50,542 nucleotides of DNA from contig JBNGIQ010009324.1 of assembly GCA_049999765.1 (NCBI GenBank), forward strand, positions 84,041 to 134,582. Direction: 5' to 3'. The translations under genes were made by a program, and so were the position numbers. Numbering within the stretch: position 1 is the stretch's first letter; the number at the start of each line of letters is the position of its first letter. Shown one piece after another: positions 34,587 through 45,312 of the stretch. A model generated the notes under the pieces. It was not told where the DNA came from, did no database searches, and worked only from the letters and a program-made list of their open reading frames with translations. The DNA is from Phaeoceros laevis. Taxonomy: Eukaryota; Anthocerotophyta; Anthocerotopsida; Notothyladales.

Positions 34587-37500
34587 TCAGACGTTGTCCA
34601 GAAGGGGGACAGTCTCCGGTCTTCTAGTCCCTTGCCAAAATCTGTTGCTGCGTGATGCCGCTTGAGGTTGTATCTGCTCTTGTTGGTCCTCATTGCAGCT
34701 CGAAACGTCATGGCGAACACCATTTTCCCGCACCCGTTTTTGTATCTCCTCAAGGGCAGCATTACACACTTGGACAGCATCATGGACTCTTACAAAGAAC
34801 CACTCCCGGCCAATCAAGTCTGGAAGGCCAGCTTTTGCCAGTGATGCCATGACTTTTTGGTTTGGATTGGACAGCGCCAACTGCAAAAAGGCTCCGAGTC
34901 AGGACCCTGAATGTACTAGCAAGAGCATTGCAACTGTTAACCGATGTCCTCTGCTTACTTCACCTGAATGTGTCGAGATCTGTAGTTGTGGTATAGCTCC
35001 TTGATCGCCTGACTACCGGTTGAGTCGATGTATGGCACAGCTGCCAGAGAACCACAACCGATTTGAGATAATGAAACCCATCAAACAGAGTTCGGTTCTT
35101 TTTCCCCCTGTATTCCGACTCTAACCCGCTCACATGAAACAGAGCTCAATTGAAGTGAGGGTTAGGAAGGTATAGAAATCGTACGAGACATCTCCAGGAT
35201 GACATAATGGATTGAAATATCTTCCACCCCTTTGTTTGCGTTTTGAGAGGCATATACTTCAAGCTCTCGAAGCCTGCAGGCACAAAAAACCAGTTCAAAC
35301 AACGCTCAAGGCCAAAACCATTCTGCCGTAGAGCCTGGACCAGCAACTTGAAAAATGGACAAAACGCCGAATCCAAAAGATAGTACGCACTTCTCGTTGA
35401 TGTAGCTAATATTCGCGAAGTAAATGGGCGCGTCTATCCGAATCACAGCTATCCCATGGTAGATGTATACATCAGAGTACTGCTTGACGTTTCTGTACAC
35501 TGTAGTACCAGGGAGACGGCCCAGAACGGCTGTACAAAACATCGAAACATCGTTCGCAAAAGCTGTAAGTACTATAGAAACGAAGAAAGACAAGAAAGTT
35601 TGTAAGAAACAAACAAAAACCCCAAGTTGCGGTTTCGCCAATATACAAGCACCTACCAACGTGCGGGTTTGCGGACTCGTAAATGACAAACAGAAGTGAT
35701 AGAAGAACCTGATCAACATCCAACAACCCACGGTTAGTGCATGGAAATCTATCTCCCCAACAAGAAAAATGAAACCTGAAAGGAGCAAACCCCGGCACTC
35801 ACCGCGAGTAGAACGCCATATTCGACACCGCAGAAAAGCGTAATGACACTTGCGGCAACCCATGCAAGGAAGTCTTTCTTGTCCACGCGCCAGAGAAAGG
35901 CGGCTTCATCGTAGTCAATCTGTCCAGTGCATACGACGACAAAAGCATAAAAACAAGGCCTTGGAATATTGAGTCAGTTTTGCTAAAATGTCCACATGGA
36001 CGCAGAGATATGTCATATCTCGTCGTGACAGGACCTAGAAACAAGGTAAAGGAAATGAATAAACAATTGGTGTCAACGTGTACTCACCAGGCCAATGACG
36101 GCGGAAACCACAATAGCACCCAGAGCACACTGCATCAGGTAGTAGGTGTTAGAAGCAAGCTAGATCACACTGGTACATCATCCACTTCCATTCTGCGCAC
36201 TATCTACTTCTCTCGAGGCCATGCCTCATCCCGTGAGTTTTCTGATAGAAAATTCCCACTGATACACTCACCAGTGGAATGTCGGCGAACAGCGGTGTAA
36301 AGAAGAGAAGAGCCGAGCAGACAATAAGAGCCGCAACAACACCCGCAATTCCTGACTTGGCTCCAGCGTCGTTATTGACTGCAGACCTCGAAAACGAGCC
36401 TGAGGACAGCCATTTGACAAAATTCTGTACAGTTAGAACAGTGCTTGATGAGAAGGTGCAAACTTTGGACCCCACCCTCATGGAAAAATCAATGAAAAAA
36501 GTCGCTTCCAGAAGGTTGTCCATACTCAGCAGCTGATGCACTTTTTGGAGAGACCTATTGACAATTGGCAGCTCAACCTATCCAAAAACTCTCTAATAGT
36601 TTGCGGAGGATAATTCCAAGACCACTACAGCTACGGTAACCAGTATCACTATCAGTGCTAAACTTCATGATAGTTTGTCATGTCTTGCCTGTAGTAGGGT
36701 ACGCCGAAAACACTGAGCCGACAATGTTCGCCAAGCCCAGTCCAACAAGCTGCCAAACAGACCAACCACCAAAATAAGACGTGTGGCAATCGGGAAACAC
36801 CCTGGGGTCAGAGCTCCGGGCGCATGTAGGACAAACATCCCACGACACTAGCACACACAGAAGCTGACGTACCTCTCTGTTTGAGTTAATCTCGTAGCCA
36901 TTCTTGGATGCTAAAGCTGTGGCGATCCCGACTGACTCCTGGGTGTTTCGAGGGGCACACAATCAGAGAAAGCTTTGAATTGACCTAGACGGGCGCTTAG
37001 GAAAAAAATTAAATCATACTTAAAAGTTCATTATTCTATTCGAAGTGGAATATTCACCAGGATGGCTACACCAGCAATTAGAAATGCTGTTGGAAGCAGT
37101 TGTTTCACATAGTTGAACCTGAAATGTAAGGAAACTGGTGGAAAACCCTGAGGTATGGAGCCTGCCTGCACGGTCACGACGCAGCCAACATGAGCTGCAG
37201 CACAGGAGACACACGCAATATGTATCTGTAGACAGGGTCAGTCCTCAGCTCTGTGGAAGCCCTTACCACATTGATGGAATCCGGCCTAAACACCTTAATG
37301 AACAGCGTGCCCAGAACCACGCCTGTAATAGGTCCAGCCGCACGTAGATACTGGAACCTTTTATCAGTCTTTCCCTGGAAAACCATACAGCTGGTGTAAG
37401 TAGGCGAACAGCAACACCAACTTTATCCAGGTAAGACCTGCAAAGGGACCTTACCAGATGCTTCATCGTCAACAGTATCGCGAGGATCACGGAACCCATG

Positions 37501-38765
37501 AGGAAAGGCTGCCACTTGAACTGCAACAAAACGGTGTACCAGGTTCTTTCAGATTGGCTTTATGCTAGCAAAATACCAAACGTGAGAAAAGAGCAGCTTC
37601 CAAGCTTGTGCAACCAGGGCTACCGTCAAACACAAAGAGTGGAAACAGTACCTCGTCCCAGCCTTCAATAATACTTCGCATGATAGGGACCAACTCGCTG
37701 CTGTGTGACACTTCATACCCCAGAAAGTATTTAGCTTGCGAGAGCCCTATGATAATTGCAGACCCTGAGGTGAAGCCAGATATGACTGAGTGGCTTATGA
37801 AACGAATTAGCCATCCTAGCCTGCACAAGGCAGTAGCAAAGCGTTACTTCAAGGTGAGCAGTTCAGCTGGACTCACCATACACTTCGAGTGGACGGTGCA
37901 TTACCTGGCTGTCCCCGTTATGAGCTCAATCATTCCGACCATGAGAGCCAGCAAAATGGCCAGCTCAATATACAGCTCATCTCCTGCTCCAGTGCGGATC
38001 TTTTCTGTTTCCACAATAGGTGTCAGGCCAGCCGCCACAAGAAGCGAAACCAATGCCACTGGGCCAATGGCAAGTTGTCGTGAGGATCCCACAACAGCGT
38101 AAGCAAGAATAGGAATGAATCCTGAGTCTGTGGCCCACCCAGATCAAACAAACAACAGACGTTAGATTCGATGGCATTGGTGCCAGTATCCTAGGACTTC
38201 CACCAATGAGCGGATGAACTCATTATTAAACCCTAGGAGCTTACATAGGCCGTAAATCGGAGGAAGTCCAGCGAGCTTTGCATATGACATCCCCTGATCT
38301 CAGCCAACACAGCCAGTCAGATCACTCCATTCATCCACACCCAGCTTCTTCTTGTTCGCAGATACCAAATCCAGCATCCTCGCTGGAATATTGAAAACAC
38401 AGTAAAGATGCATAGAAGAGCAGAAAATGCCCCCATTAGCTCGACAATTAGGCCACCAGGAAAGCACACAAACCAACCTGCGGGATAAGCATCGTCCCCA
38501 CAGTAATTCCAGCAACGACATCTGCCTTCAGATCGGCCTTCACACTATAAGTCCTGAGCCAGACCAAGCAGGGGAAAATGGCAGCCAGCCATCCATACAC
38601 TCTTTGCCCCTGTGTCATCTTGGTCTCTGATGAGGCAAACGTAGGCAACCCCTGCGAATTGTCATCCCGGGCAGCCGCCACCGTGCCTGATTCATCGCTC
38701 CTGCTGCTCACCAGACTTTCGGACCGTGACAAGTGCGACACGCTGCGAGACAAGTACTTCTCCAT
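34587..38765 (-). CDS. SULTR4-like sulfate transporter (SulP/SLC26 with STAS domain), 17 exons
   Basis: It encodes 691 residues resembling the SULTR4 group, tonoplast sulfate exporters of plants. Exons (minus): 38765-38478, 38293-38245, 38127-37905, 37820-37652, 37520-37455, 37374-37267, 37165-37058, 36938-36873, 36749-36689, 36399-36272, 36129-36088, 35919-35803, 35708-35657, 35529-35391, 35273-35185, 35040-34964 and 34880-34587. Phases all agree. The SulP core has GMSYAKLAGLPPIYGLYSGF, SSRQLAIGPVALVSLLVAAG, ISGFTSGSAIIIGLSQAKYF, GSFSRSAVNNDAGAKSG and ESANPHVAVLGRLPGTTVYR. The STAS domain covers roughly the last 190 residues (PVPYIDSTGSQAIKELYHNY, then LALSNPN, GREWFFVRVHDAVQVC). The intron after YPTTG uses a GC donor (ACAG|GCAAGA). 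The first exon encodes a Ser-rich cytosolic tail. Chloroplast or tonoplast targeting is not resolved. Confidence 0.95.
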
Positions 38766-41680
38766 CTGATCCGAGCCACCCCTACAACTGCAAGTGGCGA
38801 CAGACCATCCGAATGCCCTGTCACTCTCCCCAACCTTGCTCCCTCGGCAGAATTCGAATGCTGCTAGTGGTTTGATTCAAAAACAATCTGTTTGCCCTAC
38901 ACCGTAACGTGCGCTGTTCTGACAATGCGGCAATGGCGCCGCAGAGCTCGAAAGCCTTCTAATCTCCACCAACAGGAAATGCTGCCTCCTCAATCGTCGG
39001 AAAACTAATCCTCACGACCTGCCCGCTCTCAGCAGCGAATACTATTCTCCACAACCTCATTCCCTACTGCAATCCTTATTGATTCTTTTGTAGCTCCAGC
39101 CTGGGCAGGGGATCCTCTTCAAACCAGCTTCCAGGCTAGTCCTCGCACCAGTTTCCAGGCTAGTCCTCACGCCAAACACTCTTTTTCTTCGCTTCTAAGC
39201 AATTCTCTGCGGTAGGAGACCAGACCACACTCCACAACTCCGATCTGCTGGATAGAAATTGAAAGAATGCTGCAACCGGTCTTCAGCACGAGGATCTGAT
39301 GGAAAGGAGACGGGGATGGGGTGGAAGGAGGGAGGCGGGAGGCGGGGTCGAAGTCAGTTACGCTGAGGAAGGAGAGGCGGAAGGTGGTGGAGATGGCGGC
39401 AGGCGGAGGCGAAAGCGGAGCGGCAGCGAATGCTAGTGCAGGAAGCGATCGACGGCAGCAGACGGCAGCGTGGCGTGAACGCTGAACAAGAGGAAGAAGC
39501 GGAGGCGGGAGCCGGGGCCGGGCGGGGTGGCCCCCACTGTTCTTCCGGTGCGATGCACCTGGACTTGTTGGCAGGCCTGGTAATTTACTACGAGCCAGCC
39601 GCACCGATAATAGAAGGCAATAGAAGCACTTGGCTTGCCTGCCCAGTGTTGCGAGTCTGACTTCACCCAGGGTCCCGGACCCGTCGTGTTGACCTAAGCA
39701 GGCAGGACAGGCTGTTGTCCTCACACAAAGTGACTTCAGCACACGACACTGCTCAAATATATAGAAGCAGTCGCGAAGGAGGTGCCGTGATGAGAAAAAA
39801 CACTGTCCTAGATTGCCACAAATGCACAGGTTATCCAATCCTATCTTGTAGTTACATGTGGCACGGTGAATTCTTTGTCCTTGACAAATTCAGAAATATA
39901 GCAAATTGTGTGTGGAGGAGCAGACGAGAATGTAACTATAAAAAAAACTATCTATCTAAACTATCGGAGTATCTATCTAGTATCTACCTAGTCGTCCTAC
40001 CTATCTACCTAGTCGTTAGCTTGGGCAATGGCACGATGACAGTAGTATCTGACTATCCGCCTGTCACCTATGGCGTACCATTTGTGTATAAGTTTCGCCA
40101 CACATTCGCCAGTATCATTTGTTCACGAGCGATGTTTTCAATCGTTCTTCTCTTCGTTCTTCGCGGCGATCCACGTCGGTCGTCCGGCTCGTCCCCCACA
40201 GAGCAAGTTTCCAAAACTGCCTGCTCCGTGCATTGGATAATGGATCGTCGTGGCATGCAGGTTAGGGTTCAGCGAGCCTACGTGGCCTATGGTTCCACCC
40301 GGATCCGGTTCCTGTCGCCGAGGTACCCGGTAACCGGTATGCAGCGCCTGAAGTCCGCCTTACCGGAACCAACCGTTTCCATCTGGCGACGTAAAGACCG
40401 AAAATAATAAGCTGTGAGTCAGCGCTCGTGGGTGACCGTCGCGTGGCTACAGCCCGCGTAGCTCCCGACGCCAGGTAACTAATCTGTTTCGCCTGAAGAT
40501 ATGTGGCTAAACCCTTCTTTTTCTAACGGTACGGCCAGGGTCGCGCAGAGAGATAAAGTCACGTATGTCATGGTCCTCATGGATCTACTATTCGAGGCAG
40601 AATTACAATTTGCTCTATCTCCTGGCGCGTGGGAAGCACGCATCCACACCATACAAATAGAACTCCTGTGGTCTCTATGACGTCGACCAACGGGGCACGA
40701 CCCAGACCCCGGCTGACGAACCGGCCTTTTCCGGATTTCTAATAACTTGCCCCCAATATTGGCCAAATGGCAGCACCTCCGCCGCTTGCGCTACGGTGCC
40801 TTCCACTCGGATTTCCTCCTTTTTGAGTCCCAACTTTCTGTATTATTTATATACTTTTCAATCATGTTGAGGGCCCACCATCATTTGCAGGGTGCCACGG
40901 ACCAGGATCCCGTGCATATTCTTCCCGATATTTTCCTATCATAACTCCAACTCTTGCTTATAAGAAACGCGCTGCCGTTCTAATGTTATTGACGTTCGCG
41001 TTTCTTTTTCTTTTTAATGGAAGATATCAAGTATGCCTGGCAAAATACTGGAAAATAGGGATTTTTCAAAAAGTGCAATGACGTTGGGGAAACGCAGATA
41101 GTGTGGTGAGCTGGCTACTTGAACTTTGGGGACCCCAAGTTCAGGTCGCAGCCCTATTTTGGGGCTGCATGAATTGGTAGGCTGCACTAAAAGTACTTAC
41201 TTTCATCTATGAAGTGAAACTCTCAAAATCAAGGAAGCCTGAAAGTACGTGCTAAAGAGCTGTGTTTCCACCATTGTGTGCAAGTAAGCTGCAATTACAT
41301 ATAGATAATAGAATGAATAAAGAATTGGTTTACACCAAAAAAAACAAAAAATATTGAATATAAAAAATGCAGTACTAGTTTCATTTCATTTCTTAATTGT
41401 CTTGTAATGTACACAGCATATTTTTTATGGCTGATCTAACTTCATATTTTTTTATGGGTGATCTAACTTCCAAAGACTCTAGTAGATGAAGTGACAACTT
41501 CTATATTACTTTTTCCTTTCTTTCTTTTTTAATTCATTACATCTAAGCATATTGTGTTTATCAAGTCTTCTAGGAGAATATTACTCAAAAATACCTTTTG
41601 AATTTGAGGAAATGGATTAACGAATTGATTCACCAAGCGACTTTGGGTCAACAAGTAGTTCATCCATGAAAAAGAATCCG
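38766..41680. other. Long intergenic region
   Basis: 38766-39430 is GC-rich and likely holds the promoter of the sulfate transporter. 39300-39560 is a G/A-rich low-complexity stretch whose open frames look spurious. 39950-40015 is a (TATC)n-like simple repeat. From about 40930 the DNA becomes AT-rich. No gene was recognised. Confidence 0.45.
39945..40016. repeat. Imperfect (ATCT)n simple repeat
   Basis: Runs such as ctatctatcta, gtatctatctagtatctacc and ctacctatctacctag form an irregular tetranucleotide-rich block. Confidence 0.8.
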
Positions 41681-41687
41681 TATAAAT
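41681..41687 (+). promoter_or_regulatory. Probable TATA box of the secreted-protein gene
   Basis: TATAAAT lies 106 bases before ATG 41793, a normal spacing for a short 5' untranslated region. Confidence 0.6.
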
Positions 41688-41792
41688 GGAGAACTTGTAG
41701 TATTATAGCACAATCAAGTTTGTGAAGTCAAATATATTTTCTACTTTCAACTCTTCTAAGCGGTCAATCTCTGAAAAAGATAGCCTAGCAAT

Positions 41793-42557
41793 ATGAAGGA
41801 GGCCGCACTTAATACATGTTTCTTTATTGTGTTTTTGGTTGCTCATTTGACCCATCATGTTGAAGCACAAATTGAAGAACAACCACAGCAAGAACCACCA
41901 CAACCGGGGCAACCAGATCCAGGACTACAACAGCAACCGGGTCAACCACAGCCGGGGCAATCAGATCCAAGACTACAACCGCAACCGGATCAACCACCGC
42001 CGGGGCAACCAGACCCACGACTACAACCGCAACCGGGACTACCACCAGACCCACGACTACAACCGCAACCGGGACTACCACCAGACCCACGACTACAACC
42101 GCAACCAGGACTACCACAACCAGGGCAACCAGGATACCCAGGATATCCAGGATATCCTGGTCCACCACCATATAGTGGATTTCCAGCGACGCATTTTGTT
42201 CAACAAATTTGCCTCGGCCCAGACCTTCCTCTTTCATACATAGAACTCTACAGGAAAATTGCAAGAAAAGCACTCGAAATGTACCCTCGAGACTTTTCAA
42301 AGGATTGGGGAGCACCAGGATATGGACAAATTGCTGGAAGTGGAAGACAAGGAGAACCTCCTCAACTTCATTTCTCAGCTAAATGCATATATCAAGAACC
42401 AATTATGATGAGACCGGACCAATGTTTTACATGCATTAAACACATTGTAGATTTTTATGTTGAATCCCCAGCCAGAGTTGAATGTATACGACCAAGTGAT
42501 ATGTCTATTACTTTGCTGCAATGTGGACTTCACATTGCAACATATTTTGTTCCCTAA
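41793..42557 (+). CDS. Secreted Pro/Gln-rich repeat protein with C-terminal Cys domain
   Basis: A single-exon frame of 254 codons. Residues 1-~25 (NTCFFIVFLVAHLTHHVEA) form a signal peptide. Residues ~26-118 are a low-complexity Pro/Gln region with repeats such as PGQPDPRLQPQP and a 12-residue unit (GLPPDPRLQPQP) repeated with nearly identical DNA, then GYPGYPGYPG. The C-terminal ~125 residues hold six cysteines (ICLGPDLP, AKCIYQE, DQCFTCIKH, VECIRP, LQCGLHI) in a helix-containing domain. Its spacing faintly resembles the plant Gnk2/DUF26 antifungal fold, but the C-x8-C-x2-C signature is not exact. It would be an apoplastic or cell-wall protein. Base composition is AT-rich like the flanking DNA. 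A TATA box at 41681 supports the start. Function unknown. Confidence 0.75.
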   Translation: MKEAALNTCFFIVFLVAHLTHHVEAQIEEQPQQEPPQPGQPDPGLQQQPGQPQPGQSDPRLQPQPDQPPPGQPDPRLQPQPGLPPDPRLQPQPGLPPDPRLQPQPGLPQPGQPGYPGYPGYPGPPPYSGFPATHFVQQICLGPDLPLSYIELYRKIARKALEMYPRDFSKDWGAPGYGQIAGSGRQGEPPQLHFSAKCIYQEPIMMRPDQCFTCIKHIVDFYVESPARVECIRPSDMSITLLQCGLHIATYFVP

Positions 42558-43493
42558 GTGCTCCATTTGTACAGCTTGCATACCAATTGCCAACTAGCTC
42601 GTTTACAAGGTATAGTTGCGTAGTTGTTTAACTTTTGGTACATTACCTCTATATAGCTAAGAGTTAGGCAATAGTTGATGCTTTTAAGTTTGAACTCGTG
42701 TTTATACTTTACATGATATATGGTACTTTAGTCTCCAAGTTTTCACAACACTCTTATCTAAATTGTTTATGCAAGTCAATTTGTGATAGTTTAATTTGCA
42801 ATGAAAACGCTGCCGAGAACGGCTGCCATGTTTCATGAAACTATAACGCATACCATAAGCATACTAGAACGCATAACATACCAAAAGCTTGCTGGTTTTT
42901 GCTTCAGCTCTTGTGCCAGAGGAACTAAGTTTCTCATTTTTCAGTATATGGGTTGGAGATATAGAACGTGAGCACTTAATGGTTGCTTCACTTAATGTTC
43001 GCTTCTCTCAATCCTTGTCAAGTGGCTTCATTTCCATGCTGGCAATAGGACCAAGTCCTTGTCAAGCGGTTTCATTTCCATGCTGGCAATAAGACCAAGC
43101 GTGTAAATGAAGTCATTCCTTCCATTCTTAGGAGAGCTTAATTCCGATAACACATCCTTGCCAAGTATGAAGACTAGTTTGCCATCAATATTGTAGGCTA
43201 TCCCTGTGTGTTCTGCATGGTAACCATGCTTTGAGCCTTGCACTCACGTTGGAGACGTTGTAACATTTATGCGTGCATCCGATTGTGGGGTTTGCATAGC
43301 CCAACAGCACCACATTTTGCATACATCGGAGCTGCCGATGGAACTCAAGGTCGTGATAACTCATGGGAGAAGCCCGTTTCACATTGGACTGCTGCCACGT
43401 CAGGGAGGCTTACGGGCTGCCTCGTGGACCAGTCCACTTGTGGTACGAGTCTGGGTTTCCGGGCAAGCTCAGCGCTCCAGGAGCGGGTTAAGG
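42558..43493. other. Spacer upstream of the universal stress protein gene
   Basis: AT-rich to about 42900, then a mixed tract containing the 44-bp duplication at 43012-43099. The last few hundred bases are the presumed promoter of the next gene. No gene recognised. Confidence 0.4.
43012..43099. repeat. 44-bp tandem duplication
   Basis: Copies at 43012-43055 and 43056-43099 both contain tttccatgctggcaata and start tccttgtcaag. They differ at three positions. Confidence 0.95.
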
Positions 43494-44589
43494 ATGGCGA
43501 GCAGGCGGACGATCGTTGTGGCGGTGGATGACAGCGAGGCCTCAGCGTATGCCTTCACCTGGGCCTTCCACAGCCTTTTCCGCAAGACGGACCACGTTCT
43601 TGTGCTGAGCGCAGCTCCAGTTGTTAGCTCAAACCTACTTGCCAGCCCAAGCTTCCACGCTGCCGGAAGCGGTACGTATCTGCCGTCCATTCTTTGCAAT
43701 CAACTGAGTTGGTTCATTCACGGGTTTGTTTGACTGCGAGCTGATTTGATCGTCTTCACTCTCTCTTAGCATATGGAGCTGTTCCTCTGGCTCACCCGAT
43801 GGCAACTGAGGCTGCTCAGAGGTGCATCACCGAAAACTTGAAAAGTCTTGTCCACAAGTACATGGATAAATGTGCTCGCGCCGGTGTACGTTTCCATCCC
43901 TGGTTTTACCACTCTTAGCAGGCAGGGCTTCAGCTAATTGAATTGCCTTGGTCTGAGTTCATCCTCACAGAACACGTCCCTAGGGCAGGTTAGGATGCTC
44001 TTAGAATGATGATTAAAGGTCAGCAGAGAGTACTGCAACTTAGACCACCCTCTCTTGAATGCAAACCTGGAGAGAGGTTGCCTGTGTGTTCAGGAGTAGT
44101 GCAAATGAGGTTCACACACTATGGGGCCCGGGGCGTGTGACAGATACCTTGCCAAGGTGAGGTTGTTAAAGGTGAACCTGGCAGCTGGATTGTGGATGAA
44201 GCCGACCGTGTGGGAGCAGATGCGGTGGTATTGGGCAGTCACGGCTATGGAGTTACTAAGAGGTGTTTGCTCGTACCCTAGTTTTTTTGTGTGAATTTGT
44301 GGAGTGATGCATCATAAAAGCTCTAACGACGAGCACTAAAACTCCCACTGCCTTCCTCCCAGCCGTACAGTTCATGTGGCTTTACGCAGCTTGTGAAGGA
44401 AAATTAAGGTGGGACGGCAGGTGTCCGAATTTCGGCGTCTGATTGTGGTAGATCTTTGTTTTCAGGACATTTCTTGGAAGCGTAAGTGACTATGTCCTGC
44501 ACCGTGCACATAGCACCGTGATCATCGTGAGACTTTCTGAGCACCTCCAAGAGCATGATCCTTTGAAGTCATCGGGCTTACCAAAGTAA
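43494..44589 (+). CDS. Universal stress protein (UspA family), 4 exons
   Basis: It encodes about 173 residues in exons 43494-43671, 43770-43883, 44157-44262 and 44466-44589. The phases agree and each splice is GT-AG. The N-terminus RRTIVVAVDDSEASAYAFTW is the typical USP beta1-alpha1. The nucleotide-binding motif G-2x-G-9x-G(S/T) is present in VLGSHGYGVTKRTFLGSVSD, and YVLHRAHSTVIIVR closes the fold, so ATP binding is plausible. The segment between exons 2 and 3 is shorter than in many plant USPs; a small extra exon in 43884-44156 cannot be excluded. Plant USPs act in stress signalling, with roles mostly undefined. Confidence 0.92.
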
Positions 44590-45312
44590 GGGCATGGGGA
44601 CCAAGCCCGTGCTCAGCCTCCCGCACTCTCCCAGGTTATGCCAGGAGCCCTCCGCCAAATGACAACGGTGAATGAGCAGTGAGTGCAAGGGACACGTGAC
44701 TGACAAAAGGCCCATCATAGGAGATGAGGGTGTTGCAAAAACAGACAGAAGCGGAAAACCGACATGAGTAAGAGACAATGCGTTAAGAAGGAGCTGTCGG
44801 GTCAAATAAGCAATGGCGAGTGCAATGCAGGTGTCTGCAGGGCTATCGCATGAGGAGTAGAGTGGTCAAAAAAAGAAAGTTGCGCGATAAAGCTGTGAAA
44901 AAATGGAAAAGTTGGAAATGGTCCTGAAATCTGTGAAATCTGACTACATTCTGCATATCGTCATGACGAGGACAGGTAGTCGCATCGATCACAACAGGTT
45001 GCAAGCGAAACGAAGCAGAGAGCGTGCTATGCTGGTTCAGAGCCTTATTGACCAACCACCATCAAATAATGCAAGATGACCATTGAGGTACAGTTGCTGC
45101 TAACAAGAGAATTGTAGAAGAATGGGTCGTGGCACTTAGCTCTGTGGAAAATGTGGACAAGATCAAGATGGGATGTCCTGACCTTGCCTTTACACTGTGA
45201 GACAGAAGTTCAAACGGAACTGTTGAATTGACCAAATCACATGACAAAAATATGTACAGGTAGCGAAAAGTGTGTAAGTATGACTCTATACCAATCAATC
45301 AGCCTGAGTGGC
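44590..45312. other. Convergent intergenic region (USP / lipoxygenase)
   Basis: 3' flanks of two genes facing each other. No gene or repeat array noticed. Confidence 0.4.

Noticed and set aside
39167-39838. 223-codon minus-strand frame and its plus-strand partners
   Set aside because: Lies over a G/A-rich low-complexity stretch; translation is Pro/Ser/Leu filler without recognisable domains.
39715-40407. 230-codon plus-strand frame
   Set aside because: Runs through a simple repeat (YLSKLSEYLSSIYLVVLPIY) and shows no protein similarity.
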